From Pseudobacteroides sp035370245 (GTDB lineage Bacteria > Bacillota > Clostridia > Acetivibrionales > DSM-2933), in the NCBI GenBank assembly GCA_035370245.1, contig DAOOVO010000001.1, positions 1 through 64,000 on the forward strand: 64,000 nucleotides of DNA, given 5' to 3'. Below are positions 1 through 7,692 of this stretch, piece by piece. The notes beneath the pieces are model-generated. The model ran no database searches. It saw only the letters and a list, made by a program, of their open reading frames with translations, and was not told where the DNA came from. How positions within the stretch are numbered: the first letter of the stretch is position 1; each line of letters starts with the position of its first letter. The position numbers and the translations under genes were made by a program.

Positions 1-41
1 CTTTAAATTAACGAGTTCCTTTCGTCTTTTTACACTGTTTA

Positions 42-53
42 CTTTTCAAAGTC
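42..53 (-). promoter_or_regulatory. boxA-like antitermination element of an rRNA leader
   Basis: Read on the minus strand, the promoter at 81-109 is followed by CTTTGAAAAG and then AAACAG, which resembles the boxA region of firmicute rRNA leaders. The 16S gene itself is not in the window; it is inferred to begin left of position 1 on the minus strand. Confidence 0.5.
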
Positions 54-80
54 CAACGCTTCGTTAGAAGCAACTTTGAT

Positions 81-109
81 AGATTAACACGTTATTTAGC
101 TATTGTCAA
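81..109 (-). promoter_or_regulatory. probable rRNA operon promoter
   Basis: On the minus strand TTGACA (104-109) is separated by 17 bases from TAATCT (81-86). The transcript would run off the left edge through the boxA-like element. It lies directly downstream of four tRNA genes on the same strand, so the rRNA operon may be read both from here and from further upstream. Confidence 0.6.
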
Positions 110-259
110 CACTTTTTTAAAAAATTATTAAACTTTTTAAAAAATACTTTATAACATTATATTTTTATTTAATCTTCAAACAAAACAAAAACATATACAG
201 TTAATTAATATTAAACATTGTATATGTCTGTTTCGTATAAAATTTATCCATAATTTTTA

Positions 260-336
260 TGGCGACGTGTATGGGATTCGAACCCATGAATCCAGGAATG
301 AAAGCCCTGTGTCTTAAGCCCCTTGACTAACACGAC
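260..336 (-). tRNA. tRNA-Glu (UUC), AU-rich
   Basis: A full class I cloverleaf with the anticodon loop CTTTCAT (anticodon UUC). The 5' acceptor strand GTCGTGT and 3' strand ACACGTC pair except for a U-U opposition at 2-71. The discriminator is G and CCA is encoded (260-262); the other three tRNAs of this cluster lack an encoded CCA. The D stem has only three pairs and the anticodon stem ends in a G-U pair. The structure is weaker than in the Arg, Thr and Val tRNAs elsewhere in the window. Confidence 0.8.
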
Positions 337-412
337 ATGTAAAGATTATTGAAAGTTGACAGTGGGGCTCGGCTAAACCCCAGTATATAATTCCAGAAAA
401 ATATGTGAAAAA

Positions 413-486
413 TGGGAATAATAAGATTCGAACTTATGACCTCCCGGTTATCAGCCGAGTGCTCTAGCCAACTGAGCTATATTCCC
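413..486 (-). tRNA. tRNA-Ile (GAU)
   Basis: The cloverleaf has acceptor GGGAATA paired to TATTCCC with discriminator A, anticodon loop CTGATAA (GAU), and an AU-rich T stem ATAAG/CTTAT around TTCGAAT. CCA is not encoded. It is second from the last in a four-tRNA minus-strand cluster. Confidence 0.9.
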
Positions 487-503
487 ATATAAAATTTTAT
501 TAG

Positions 504-576
504 TGGAGCCAGAGGGATTTGAACCCTCTACCTTCTGCGTGCAAGGCAGGTGCTCTCCCAATTGAGCTATGGCCCC
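504..576 (-). tRNA. tRNA-Ala (UGC)
   Basis: Acceptor GGGGCCA pairs with TGGCTCC and keeps the G3-U70 pair that AlaRS recognises. The anticodon loop is CTTGCAC (UGC). The first anticodon-stem pair is a C-A mismatch (CCTGC against GCAGA). CCA is not encoded. Confidence 0.9.
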
Positions 577-585
577 AAATATGAG

Positions 586-659
586 TGCGGGTAAAGAGAT
601 TCGAACTCTTAAAACTCGGATTTTAAGTCCGATACCTATGCCAATTCGGTTATACCCAC
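586..659 (-). tRNA. tRNA-Leu (UAA) lacking the long variable arm
   Basis: A 74-nt cloverleaf: acceptor GTGGGTA/TACCCGC, anticodon stem TCGGA/TCCGA around CTTAAAA (anticodon UAA), T stem AAGAG/CTCTT, discriminator A. The D loop GAATTGGCA is like that of standard leucine tRNAs. Between the anticodon and T stems there are only five bases (GTTTT), where bacterial tRNA-Leu has a stem-loop variable arm. All helices pair, so it is either a compact functional tRNA or a decayed one. Confidence 0.75.
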
Positions 660-674
660 ATACTGAAACTAAAA

Positions 675-708
675 AGTGGTTAAATCCTTTTTATTGGACT
701 TAACCACT
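675..708 (-). terminator. rho-independent terminator of the 44-aa gene
   Basis: AGTGGTTAA pairs with TTAACCACT, extended by TCC/GGA, and is followed on the minus strand by TTTTTAGTTT. It separates the small coding gene (747-881) from the tRNA cluster. No promoter fits between it and tRNA-Leu, so the tRNAs may depend on readthrough. Confidence 0.75.
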
Positions 709-746
709 CTTATATTCCAAAAGATATATTGCAACTTTAGGATTAA

Positions 747-881
747 TTATCCCGGTAATTGCTTAAAGCATTTTTGCAATAGAGGATTAAGCCAATGTTT
801 CCAATTATTCCAACACTTTTTCTCTGATAATTCCGCCACAATATTTTTTTGTTCTAATTCAAACCCTTTAATGTATAACAT
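747..881 (-). CDS. 44-aa Trp/Lys-rich small protein, unknown
   Basis: ATG preceded by AAAGGAGG at good spacing opens a 44-codon frame starting MLYIKGFELEQ and ending KCFKQLPG. It has three tryptophans and two cysteines, is amphipathic and basic at the C-terminal end, and has no signal peptide. It sits between its own promoter (962-991) and a terminator (675-708), a complete transcription unit. No family is recognised. The size, RBS, promoter and terminator together make a real gene likely. Confidence 0.6.
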   Translation of the reverse strand: MLYIKGFELEQKNIVAELSEKKCWNNWKHWLNPLLQKCFKQLPG

Positions 882-961
882 TGTAATCCTCCTTTCCATA
901 ACTATTAATCAATGATTTGCCCTGTATTGCTGAGCAACATTTTTTCGGGCACAGTGCTTAT

Positions 962-991
962 ATAATATCACAGACAAAGTTATCCTGTCAA
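962..991 (-). promoter_or_regulatory. sigma-A promoter of the 44-aa gene
   Basis: Minus strand TTGACA (986-991), an 18-base spacer, then TATTAT (962-967). The 5' leader of about 75 bases contains GCCC and GGGC segments that could pair upstream of the GGAGG ribosome binding site. Confidence 0.7.
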
Positions 992-1086
992 GGAATATTT
1001 TAATTTTTTAATTTTTTTGCTCCGTAACTTTTTATTAAAATAGTTATATAACAATAAGATTAACTGGCAAATGTTTTTATAAAATA

Positions 1087-1198
1087 ATTGAAAAAGGCAT
1101 CTGATATAAGCCCAAATTAATTAGACTATACCAGGTGCCTTTTTCGGGATTTATCCATTGAGTATGAAGTGATATATGTAAAGTAACCGATGAGTTAC
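1087..1198 (-). ncRNA. candidate small noncoding RNA
   Basis: A near-consensus promoter (1205-1233) is followed after about 55 bases by a strong hairpin with a T run (1091-1144), giving a transcript of roughly 110 nt with no credible reading frame. The 5' end can form the hairpin GTAAC-TCATCG-GTTAC. No known riboswitch or sRNA family is recognised. It could also be an attenuated leader for the downstream 44-aa gene. Confidence 0.5.
1091..1144 (-). terminator. intrinsic terminator ending the candidate sRNA
   Basis: AAAAAGGCACCTGG pairs imperfectly with ATCAGATGCCTTTTT across a loop of about 27 bases. The stem is flanked by A and T runs, so it could act in both directions. Confidence 0.65.
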
Positions 1199-1204
1199 AT
1201 TTAT

Positions 1205-1233
1205 ATTGTATCAATTTTTGCACTCAATGTCAA
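1205..1233 (-). promoter_or_regulatory. sigma-A promoter of the candidate sRNA
   Basis: Minus strand TTGACA (1228-1233), exactly 17 bases, then TACAAT (1205-1210). It is among the best promoter matches in the window, yet no coding gene follows within 110 bases. Confidence 0.7.
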
Positions 1234-1310
1234 CAGTAATCGTAACTTTTTAGTGACACATCATATTTTTTCTTATCATTCTCAAACTTTTTAAAACCTA
1301 TAAATATCAA

Positions 1311-1506
1311 TCATCCCTTATGTCCCGTTGAGAGTACTTTTGTGTACTGAGTTGCCATAATAGGCAATACACATCCCCCTCCAATAATTTCAATGGTGAA
1401 TATATCCTTATACATCTCTCTCTATATTTGCTACAACTTCACGTCTACCACCGTTTTCTGCACATATGCACTGCCCATTATAGGCCTTAAAATGAACTTT
1501 AAACAT
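1311..1506 (-). other. two overlapping micro-frames (32 and 34 codons), possible relic
   Basis: The first frame (1408-1506) starts MFKVHFKAYNGQ after a GGGGGG ribosome-binding-like tract seven bases upstream. Its stop overlaps the ATG of a second frame (1311-1415) starting MYKDIFTIEI. They could be a coupled pair of peptides or a small gene broken by a one-base shift. No homology is recognised. Apart from this and the small units below it, the stretch 882-1692 holds no credible gene. Confidence 0.25.
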
Positions 1507-1692
1507 TTTAAATCCCCCCAAGTTTGCTGTCTTATTGGATTTTCCTTAAACACAATATATAACAAACAAGGAATAAAGTCTTTGATTTTTGTATGAAATG
1601 TAGAAAATCTAATATGAAATGTATAAAAATGAACTTGAAATGTTGAGATTACATTCTTCTATTAATATATTTAAAGATTTAAAGTATATATT

Positions 1693-2295
1693 CTATACAA
1701 CAGTATAATTGATTTTTCCATTTGAAAAAGGTCTCATAAGTGTTTGAACTGTAGATAAATCACTATTTGAATCCATCCAAACATTAATTGATTCATCACT
1801 TAAAATCACCGGCATACGATTATGAATAAACGAAATATCAGAATTAGCCTCAGTAGTAATGATAACTACTGCAGCATATGAATTGCCGCCGGTATCAGTG
1901 AATATGTTATACAAACCCGCCATATAAAAAAGAGATTTATCTTTAACCCGTATGAGGTATTTGGTTTTGGTCTTCTTATCATGTGCGAGCCACTCGAAAT
2001 ACCCATTAGCCGGCACCAGACATCTCTTTGAAGCAAATGATCTTCTAAACATGGGCTTCTCTGTCACCGACTCTGCCCTTGCATTTATAATGACACCGGA
2101 ATTTTTATAGTTTGGAAATCCCCATTTTGCAGTACTTAGCACGTTTCTGCCATTATGAGAATATATGGTAGGAATATTATTTGTAGGAAACACCTCACCG
2201 TTTACCTCTTCCCTGTATTTTTGAGATATTTCATTGACAATGTTTTTAATTTCCCTAAAATCATCATCCGTTATGAGTAAAAACCTTCCGCACAC
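1693..2295 (-). CDS. SRAP (HMCES/YedK) abasic-site shield protein
   Basis: A 200-aa SOS-response-associated peptidase family protein. It binds abasic sites in single-stranded DNA and forms a thiazolidine crosslink through the N-terminal cysteine after Met removal. The start is GTG at 2293-2295, giving MCGRF with Cys2 and a GGTGGTGA ribosome binding site; earlier in-frame GTGs would bury the cysteine and were rejected. Other conserved active-site residues are visible: Asn71 in INARAE, Glu101 in GYFEW and His158 in IHNRMPVIL. Full family length. It stands alone, divergent from the GH30 gene. Confidence 0.93.
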   Translation of the reverse strand: MCGRFLLITDDDFREIKNIVNEISQKYREEVNGEVFPTNNIPTIYSHNGRNVLSTAKWGFPNYKNSGVIINARAESVTEKPMFRRSFASKRCLVPANGYFEWLAHDKKTKTKYLIRVKDKSLFYMAGLYNIFTDTGGNSYAAVVIITTEANSDISFIHNRMPVILSDESINVWMDSNSDLSTVQTLMRPFSNGKINYTVV

Positions 2296-2578
2296 ATAGC
2301 TCACCACCTTTTGATAGAATTATACCACTTATTTAAAAATAATGGACAAAAAAATTATTATTCATATCCTGTTACTTATTTATAAGTTATCAAGTATAAA
2401 GTATGTTATCATTAGTTTCAAATATTCTAAATGGAGATTTAAAATCATTCGAAGTTCTTATCTTAATTTTATTAATTTATTGTATACCCCGCAAAAAGGC
2501 ATATATATTCGCATTATATATTTAGGAATGGATAAAAATTACATCCATATTTCTTTAGCTAAAAAGGAGGATAATTTA

Positions 2579-4231
2579 ATGTTATTAGAGAGAAAAGCTC
2601 GACTGGCCACAATATGTCTTATTCTAGCGTTGTCAGTATTTCATAACCCTTTTCAACCTTTAAATGCTTTTGCAGCAACCACCGTCAATATTGATCCCGA
2701 TATAAAATACCAAACCATAGAAGGATGGGGAGCAAGCATATGCTGGTGGGGAAATCAGATAGGCGGTTGGTCCGAAGAAAATAGAAACAAGCTCATTGAA
2801 AAAATTATCAGCCCCACAGACGGACTGGGGTACAATATATTCAGGTATAATATAGGAGGCGGCGAAAATCCCAGCCATAATCATATGACAGCATTCAGAG
2901 ATATGCCGGGATACCTGTCTCCAAACGGAACATGGAATTGGAATGCAGATGCCAACCAGAGAAATGTTTTAATCAGGTTAATTGAAAGAGGAAAGCATTA
3001 CGGCTATGATATGATACTTGAGGCATTTTCTAATTCACCTCCATATTGGATGACAAAAAGCGGGTGTGCTTCAGGAAATACCGATGGTTCAAACAACCTC
3101 AAAGATGATTATTATGATGATTTCGCAGAATATCTGACTGAGGTTGTAAAGCACTATAGAGATCAATGGGGCATCACATTCAGAACATTAGAGCCTTTGA
3201 ACGAGCCTAATGTAAATTGGTGGAAGTCAAACGGCACTCAGGAAGGTTGCTGTTTTACCGTTGCTGCACAGCAAAAAATTATTAAAGAAGTAGGTGCAAG
3301 ATTAAAATCAAAAGGATTAACAGGAACAACCATCAGTGCACCTGACGAAAACAGTATCGACTCAACAGTGGCAAGTATCGGTGCCTATGACGCAACAACA
3401 TTGTCATATATATCCCAGATAAACACCCATTCCTACAGCGGCAGCAAAAGAACACAACTTCGAGATCTTACAAAGTCCAAGGGAAAAAAGCTCTGGCAGT
3501 CTGAATCAGGTCCATTGAGTTTCACAGGAGATATGATGGATTCAAATATTATGCTGTCCCAGCGTATAGTAAAAGACATTAAAGAAATGCAAGCCGATGC
3601 ATGGCTTGACTGGCAGATAATAGACGGTGGCAATTGGGGAAGCATTTATGTAAACCAAGCCGCCCAGACATTCACACTCACAAAGAAATTCTACATGCAC
3701 TCAAATTACAGCAGATTCATAAGACCCGGATATACAATCATAGGGGCTGATAATGATGTTACACTTGCAGCAATGAGTCCTGATAAAAAGCAGCTTGTTA
3801 TAGTTGCCACAAATGCAAGCAAGACCAATTCCGCTAGCTTTACATTCAATTTATCCAAATTTGAAAATGTGAAAAGTACGGCAGATGTATACAGGACATC
3901 TTCAAGCCTGGATTTAGCTAAAAGCAGTATTAATATATCCTCCAAAAATATTAATGATACATTGCCTGCATACTCAATAAATACATATATTGTATCCCTT
4001 GAAGACAACTACACCCCGACACCGACTGTCACTCCAACCTCCGTCTATGCAAGCGGTGATTTAAATGGGGATGGAATAATAAACATGGCGGATATAATAA
4101 TCTTAGCAACTTCCTTCAATTCCGTCAGGGGTGAAGTAAAATACGTAGAAGCTAACGACATAAACAGGGATGGTGTAATAAATATGGCTGATGTTATAAT
4201 CATTGCAGCAAAATTCAACTCGACTGTATAG
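2579..4231 (+). CDS. secreted GH30-family glycoside hydrolase with type I dockerin
   Basis: A 550-aa exported enzyme. Start ATG 2579 follows AAGGAGG and opens a signal peptide ending near NAFAA (residue 33). Residues 35-475 are a GH30-type (beta/alpha)8 domain plus beta-sandwich with acid/base Glu209 in LEPLNEP and nucleophile Glu309 in LWQSESGP. The sequence looks closest to endo-beta-1,6-galactanase-like members; the substrate is an inference. A Pro/Thr linker (478-491) leads to two dockerin calcium loops (GDLNGDGIINMAD, NDINRDGVINMAD), so the enzyme should be cellulosome-bound through scaffoldin cohesins. Longer upstream in-frame starts have no RBS. Confidence 0.9.
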   Translation: MLLERKARLATICLILALSVFHNPFQPLNAFAATTVNIDPDIKYQTIEGWGASICWWGNQIGGWSEENRNKLIEKIISPTDGLGYNIFRYNIGGGENPSHNHMTAFRDMPGYLSPNGTWNWNADANQRNVLIRLIERGKHYGYDMILEAFSNSPPYWMTKSGCASGNTDGSNNLKDDYYDDFAEYLTEVVKHYRDQWGITFRTLEPLNEPNVNWWKSNGTQEGCCFTVAAQQKIIKEVGARLKSKGLTGTTISAPDENSIDSTVASIGAYDATTLSYISQINTHSYSGSKRTQLRDLTKSKGKKLWQSESGPLSFTGDMMDSNIMLSQRIVKDIKEMQADAWLDWQIIDGGNWGSIYVNQAAQTFTLTKKFYMHSNYSRFIRPGYTIIGADNDVTLAAMSPDKKQLVIVATNASKTNSASFTFNLSKFENVKSTADVYRTSSSLDLAKSSINISSKNINDTLPAYSINTYIVSLEDNYTPTPTVTPTSVYASGDLNGDGIINMADIIILATSFNSVRGEVKYVEANDINRDGVINMADVIIIAAKFNSTV

Positions 4232-4281
4232 ACAAAGCAGAACAAACCGTTAAATATCGTATGACTTGTATTTTATGAAAA

Positions 4282-4329
4282 ATTATGGTGTCTATTCATG
4301 ATAAACAAACTATCAATAGACACCATAAT
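4282..4329 (-). terminator. hairpin between convergent GH30 and glycosyltransferase genes
   Basis: ATTATGGTGTCTATT pairs perfectly with AATAGACACCATAAT over an 18-base loop. The minus-strand side is followed by TTTTTCAT, so it best serves the minus-strand gene 4351-6189, while also lying just after the GH30 gene. Confidence 0.6.
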
Positions 4330-4350
4330 ATATCAAAGCTTTATAGCATC

Positions 4351-6189
4351 CTATTTCTTTCTAACCCCTGTTCTTGCTTTTTGCTTCTTTACATCCTTCT
4401 TTCCCGCAAGCATGAACAAGTACACTATAGCTCCTATCATTACCAACAGTGTTATCCACGCAGTGACCATTGAAACGGGATCATCCGGTGCTAACCATGG
4501 AGCATCTGGATTTTTGTTTTGAATATAATATACATACCATTGATTTGTCAGACACGCAGCAGAAATTAAAATAGTCGGAATCCACATTCGCTTTTCCCAA
4601 AAAACGCATACAATAGCCATTATTATTGCCGGAAGCAGGTACCTTTCATGTACTCTTGAAGCAAATACAAATATGCCCGCTGTAAGAATGAACGCAGAAT
4701 AATACAAAGCCAAAGCACTTTTTCTCTTGATCAACAGCAAAAGTGCAGCCAGCAGCCATACCAAGCTGAAAAGAAGTATATATCCCCATGTTCCATAGGT
4801 AATACCAAAAAGCGAAGGTGTTCTGTCATCTACCATTTGTTTTCCGAGTATCGTCCACATATTGAATGCATTTGCAGTTGCATAAGGATAATCATCCAGT
4901 GATGATGAATAATGATGTACAAGCCAGTAATAAAAGTCAATTGCTTTAAATGCTGCTTTTTTTATAGCTCCAGCATTTTCATCAATATTGATTAAGCCGT
5001 ATGGGAATGGTCTTTTTTCCATCTCAATTTTAACATACCTTCCCCTGGCTGAATCAAGCGGTATGCTTTCGCTTTTACCCTTGCCTTTTGATGTTGAGTA
5101 TACGGTTGTCCATTTATTTGAATCGTCTGAAATCTGAATATTATATCCCTTGGCATATTCGAAACCCCAATTCAGTGTTACTCTCCCTACATCCATGGGG
5201 GCACCAAGGTCAAATACCAGCCACTGGGGTGATGTGTTTCGTGAAGCCCAATACCCATCGAATACTCCATATTTCCCATCCGTCAGATTATTTGTGGAAA
5301 ACCTATCCTCGGCAGTTGAAGATGCACTGATCTGTTTGCCACTAGAAATGTTCTGCAGATCTTTACTATATATATTAATTTCCCTCATGCTATAAAAAGG
5401 CGTTTCTTTGTAGAAAGGCAGAATGAGTACAGTATAAATAAGCAAACATCCAAGAAAACCTGTTCCAAGCTTTATGAAGCTGCTTTTTAAGGCAGGTTTA
5501 ATAATATTCTTATCCTTTGTCTTAAAATAATTTGAAAACTTCGCCCACGGAAAATCCTTAAAGTATAAAATGGCCACCAAGGGGAATAATGCTATAGCTT
5601 GAGGCTTTGTAAGTGCTGCAACGGCGTATATAAACAAAGCAATATTTGACCTTCTAATGTTAAAGAAATATACTACACCAATAAACAATGCAGCCGTAAT
5701 TCCATCAAATTGTCCCCATACCGATGAATTGAAAACTATTGCAGGATTCAATACATAAAATATGGCCAATCCGATACCGAGCCTGATTTTATTATACTTT
5801 TTGCCGATAAGATAGATAAAAGCTGCTGCAACAAAGTCAAATAAAACTGCCCATATCTTAATCATGAATTCTTGTGCCAAATCGGGCAGCGAAAATGTTT
5901 TTACTATTATTGCCGACATCTTAAGGAAAAAAGCATATATCGGGCCGTATACAAAATGTATGTCGGTAGTAAAATTTTTAAGAGAATTATTACCTAGGTA
6001 TGAGATCTCCCACTTTAAAAATCCTATATCAATCTTATGGCTTGGAAGTAATGTCAACAAAACTCTCACAATTAGAAGAACTATCAATATCATTGCTATT
6101 TTATTCTTTTCTAGAGGCTTTTCCTCAATACTTGCTTTTTTGAGATTTTTATTATTGTTGGAAATGCTCTTTCCTTTAGTGTTGTCCAC
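4351..6189 (-). CDS. multi-pass membrane glycosyltransferase with discoidin (F5/8C) domain
   Basis: A 612-aa protein of the GT39/GT87-like integral membrane mannosyl/dolichyl-phosphate transferase type. The start is GTG after AAAGGAGG. A basic cytoplasmic N-terminus precedes about 8 membrane helices (NPAIVFNSSVWGQFDG is the characteristic extracytoplasmic loop), then an inserted F5/8 type C (discoidin) domain around residues 280-395 (AEDRFSTNNLTDG, GYWASR, PQWLVFDLG, SDDSNKWTTVY), then further helices and a basic tail. The discoidin insert would face outside and could bind glycan. The likely role is transfer of a lipid-linked sugar to a surface polymer or protein. The donor is not visible. 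Confidence 0.75.
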   Translation of the reverse strand: MDNTKGKSISNNNKNLKKASIEEKPLEKNKIAMILIVLLIVRVLLTLLPSHKIDIGFLKWEISYLGNNSLKNFTTDIHFVYGPIYAFFLKMSAIIVKTFSLPDLAQEFMIKIWAVLFDFVAAAFIYLIGKKYNKIRLGIGLAIFYVLNPAIVFNSSVWGQFDGITAALFIGVVYFFNIRRSNIALFIYAVAALTKPQAIALFPLVAILYFKDFPWAKFSNYFKTKDKNIIKPALKSSFIKLGTGFLGCLLIYTVLILPFYKETPFYSMREINIYSKDLQNISSGKQISASSTAEDRFSTNNLTDGKYGVFDGYWASRNTSPQWLVFDLGAPMDVGRVTLNWGFEYAKGYNIQISDDSNKWTTVYSTSKGKGKSESIPLDSARGRYVKIEMEKRPFPYGLINIDENAGAIKKAAFKAIDFYYWLVHHYSSSLDDYPYATANAFNMWTILGKQMVDDRTPSLFGITYGTWGYILLFSLVWLLAALLLLIKRKSALALYYSAFILTAGIFVFASRVHERYLLPAIIMAIVCVFWEKRMWIPTILISAACLTNQWYVYYIQNKNPDAPWLAPDDPVSMVTAWITLLVMIGAIVYLFMLAGKKDVKKQKARTGVRKK

Positions 6190-6237
6190 TGCTTGTCCTC
6201 CTTTTTACAATTAAATCAATAATAGTTTTTCATTCAC

Positions 6238-6359
6238 TCAGCCCAAATAACAAACGACCAATATAACTTCCAATAGACACATGTAATAAATTATTTACTT
6301 GTTAAATATATTAAATACGTTATTAATATTACGTCTAGCAGTGCAAATAACAAGTGCTG
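6238..6359. repeat. MITE-like repeat, copy 1 (right half followed by left half)
   Basis: Contains the right-half pattern (AAATAACAAACG ... AATAGACACATGTAA) directly followed by the left-half pattern (ATTAAATACGTTATTAATATT ... GCAAATAACAAG, split here) of the element seen whole at 11266-11364. It lies between the glycosyltransferase gene and the dockerin-CYTH gene. Confidence 0.55.
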
Positions 6360-6369
6360 ATATAAAAAT

Positions 6370-6395
6370 GGAAGTAGGATTTTAGTCCAACTTCC
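6370..6395 (-). terminator. terminator of the dockerin-CYTH gene
   Basis: GGAAGTTGGA and TCCTACTTCC pair around CTAAAA, followed on the minus strand by ATTTTTAT. The plus strand also has a T run, so it may be bidirectional. Confidence 0.7.
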
Positions 6396-6414
6396 TTTTT
6401 ATTCCTATTTAATA

Positions 6415-7602
6415 TCATTCAGGAATTCCAAATTGTGCTAGACTACCGTTTTTATATCTTTTATCATTGGTTACATCCTTGCCTACCCAGTCAGGTGGAA
6501 TATACTTGTTGGCCTCTTCCTCGTTCGGGAATTCCATTTCGAAGTATGCTAAGCCTGCCAAATTGCCCTTAAATATATCGATGGCAAACATTACTCCATT
6601 TTCATCCAAGCCTTGATATCTGGTCTTATATATTATATTGCCCTCTATTTTCTTCTTAAGGGTATTGTATTCCTGCTCGGTTATCCAAAATTCACGTTCT
6701 TCTCTCGTCATTGCCATATCATTAACATATGCTTTAACAGTCAGGAAAAACATCCAATTATCTACTTTTCTAATTCTGATTTCGGGAGAAAAGTTTATAT
6801 ATGCCTGCTCAATTTCATATTTATCCAGTTTATTAAGGTCATAGGGTATTTTGCTTGGATCAAGAAGGAATTTTCTTTCAATTTCAAGACCTGACAGGTC
6901 AGGTGTAGGAGTCGCCGAAACTATCGGAGTAGGTGTAGGTGTTGCTACTTGAGTCGGTGATACTGTTTGTGTCGGTGTCGGCGTTATATCTATATGTATA
7001 TAAGGTGGATAAACTGAAGAAGTTATATTAAAATATTTGGCTATATAGGTAAAATCAGATAAATTGATTGCACCATCTTTGTTAATATCTGAATCAGCCG
7101 AATATATTTTATCGCCTATTGTGCTGTTAAACTTTTTTGCCAAATAAACGCAGTCTGCAAAATTTATAATGCTATCTCCGTTCATATCTCCCGGAATAAT
7201 GTATATATCATTAAAGTATGCAGTAGAATATGCCTGTAATTCTACATCTTTTATGGTTCTCTTTAAAAACCCCGGCTTTTCTATTATCATATCACCCTTA
7301 ATGGTACTATCACCGTTATAAATACTTCCATAGAAATAACCGTTTTCATCTGTTGTTGTACTGAAAGTGTCAAAGCTAATTGTAAAACCCACATTAACTT
7401 GCTTTGCAGCTTCCTCGCTGCAATCTATATCTGTTTTTATATTTCCCTGCACATAAAACAAAGGCGGTGCTATTTTTCCTGCATCTTGCAACGCAGTTTT
7501 GGCATATACATTTTCTATCCCTTCAATATCAGCTATTATAGCTGACTGAAGCAGAAGCAGAAAAACTATAATCGGTATAATGTATCTTTTCAGCTTCTTC
7601 AT
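6415..7602 (-). CDS. secreted dockerin protein with C-terminal CYTH domain
   Basis: A 395-aa exported protein. ATG 7602 follows GGGGGAG and begins a signal peptide (MKKLKRYIIP ...). Residues about 40-135 resemble a carboxypeptidase-regulatory/Cna-B-like sandwich (GYFYGSIYNGDSTIKG). Two dockerin loops follow (GDMNGDSIINFAD, SDINKDGAINLSD; about 140-200), then a Thr/Pro linker. Residues about 245-395 form a CYTH (triphosphate tunnel) domain with the signature EIERKFLL, EIRIRK, TREEREFWI and a C-terminal acidic strand (AYFEMEF). CYTH enzymes hydrolyse or bind triphosphates and are normally cytosolic, so the exported dockerin fusion is odd. The substrate is unknown. Confidence 0.85.
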   Translation of the reverse strand: MKKLKRYIIPIIVFLLLLQSAIIADIEGIENVYAKTALQDAGKIAPPLFYVQGNIKTDIDCSEEAAKQVNVGFTISFDTFSTTTDENGYFYGSIYNGDSTIKGDMIIEKPGFLKRTIKDVELQAYSTAYFNDIYIIPGDMNGDSIINFADCVYLAKKFNSTIGDKIYSADSDINKDGAINLSDFTYIAKYFNITSSVYPPYIHIDITPTPTQTVSPTQVATPTPTPIVSATPTPDLSGLEIERKFLLDPSKIPYDLNKLDKYEIEQAYINFSPEIRIRKVDNWMFFLTVKAYVNDMAMTREEREFWITEQEYNTLKKKIEGNIIYKTRYQGLDENGVMFAIDIFKGNLAGLAYFEMEFPNEEEANKYIPPDWVGKDVTNDKRYKNGSLAQFGIPE

Positions 7603-7692
7603 TAAAACTCCCCCTTCATAAATCTTTAAGTAATACATGTATGACAACATTGTATCAAATCTCCATTATGTTCACAACAATTAAATAATACA

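Noticed and set aside
338..412. Fifth tRNA between tRNA-Glu and tRNA-Ile
   Set aside because: Only one hairpin can be drawn; no acceptor, anticodon or T arm.
1393..1596. 67-codon plus-strand frame opposite the micro-frames
   Set aside because: No RBS, unusual composition (repeated YISLYI) and no protein-like pattern.
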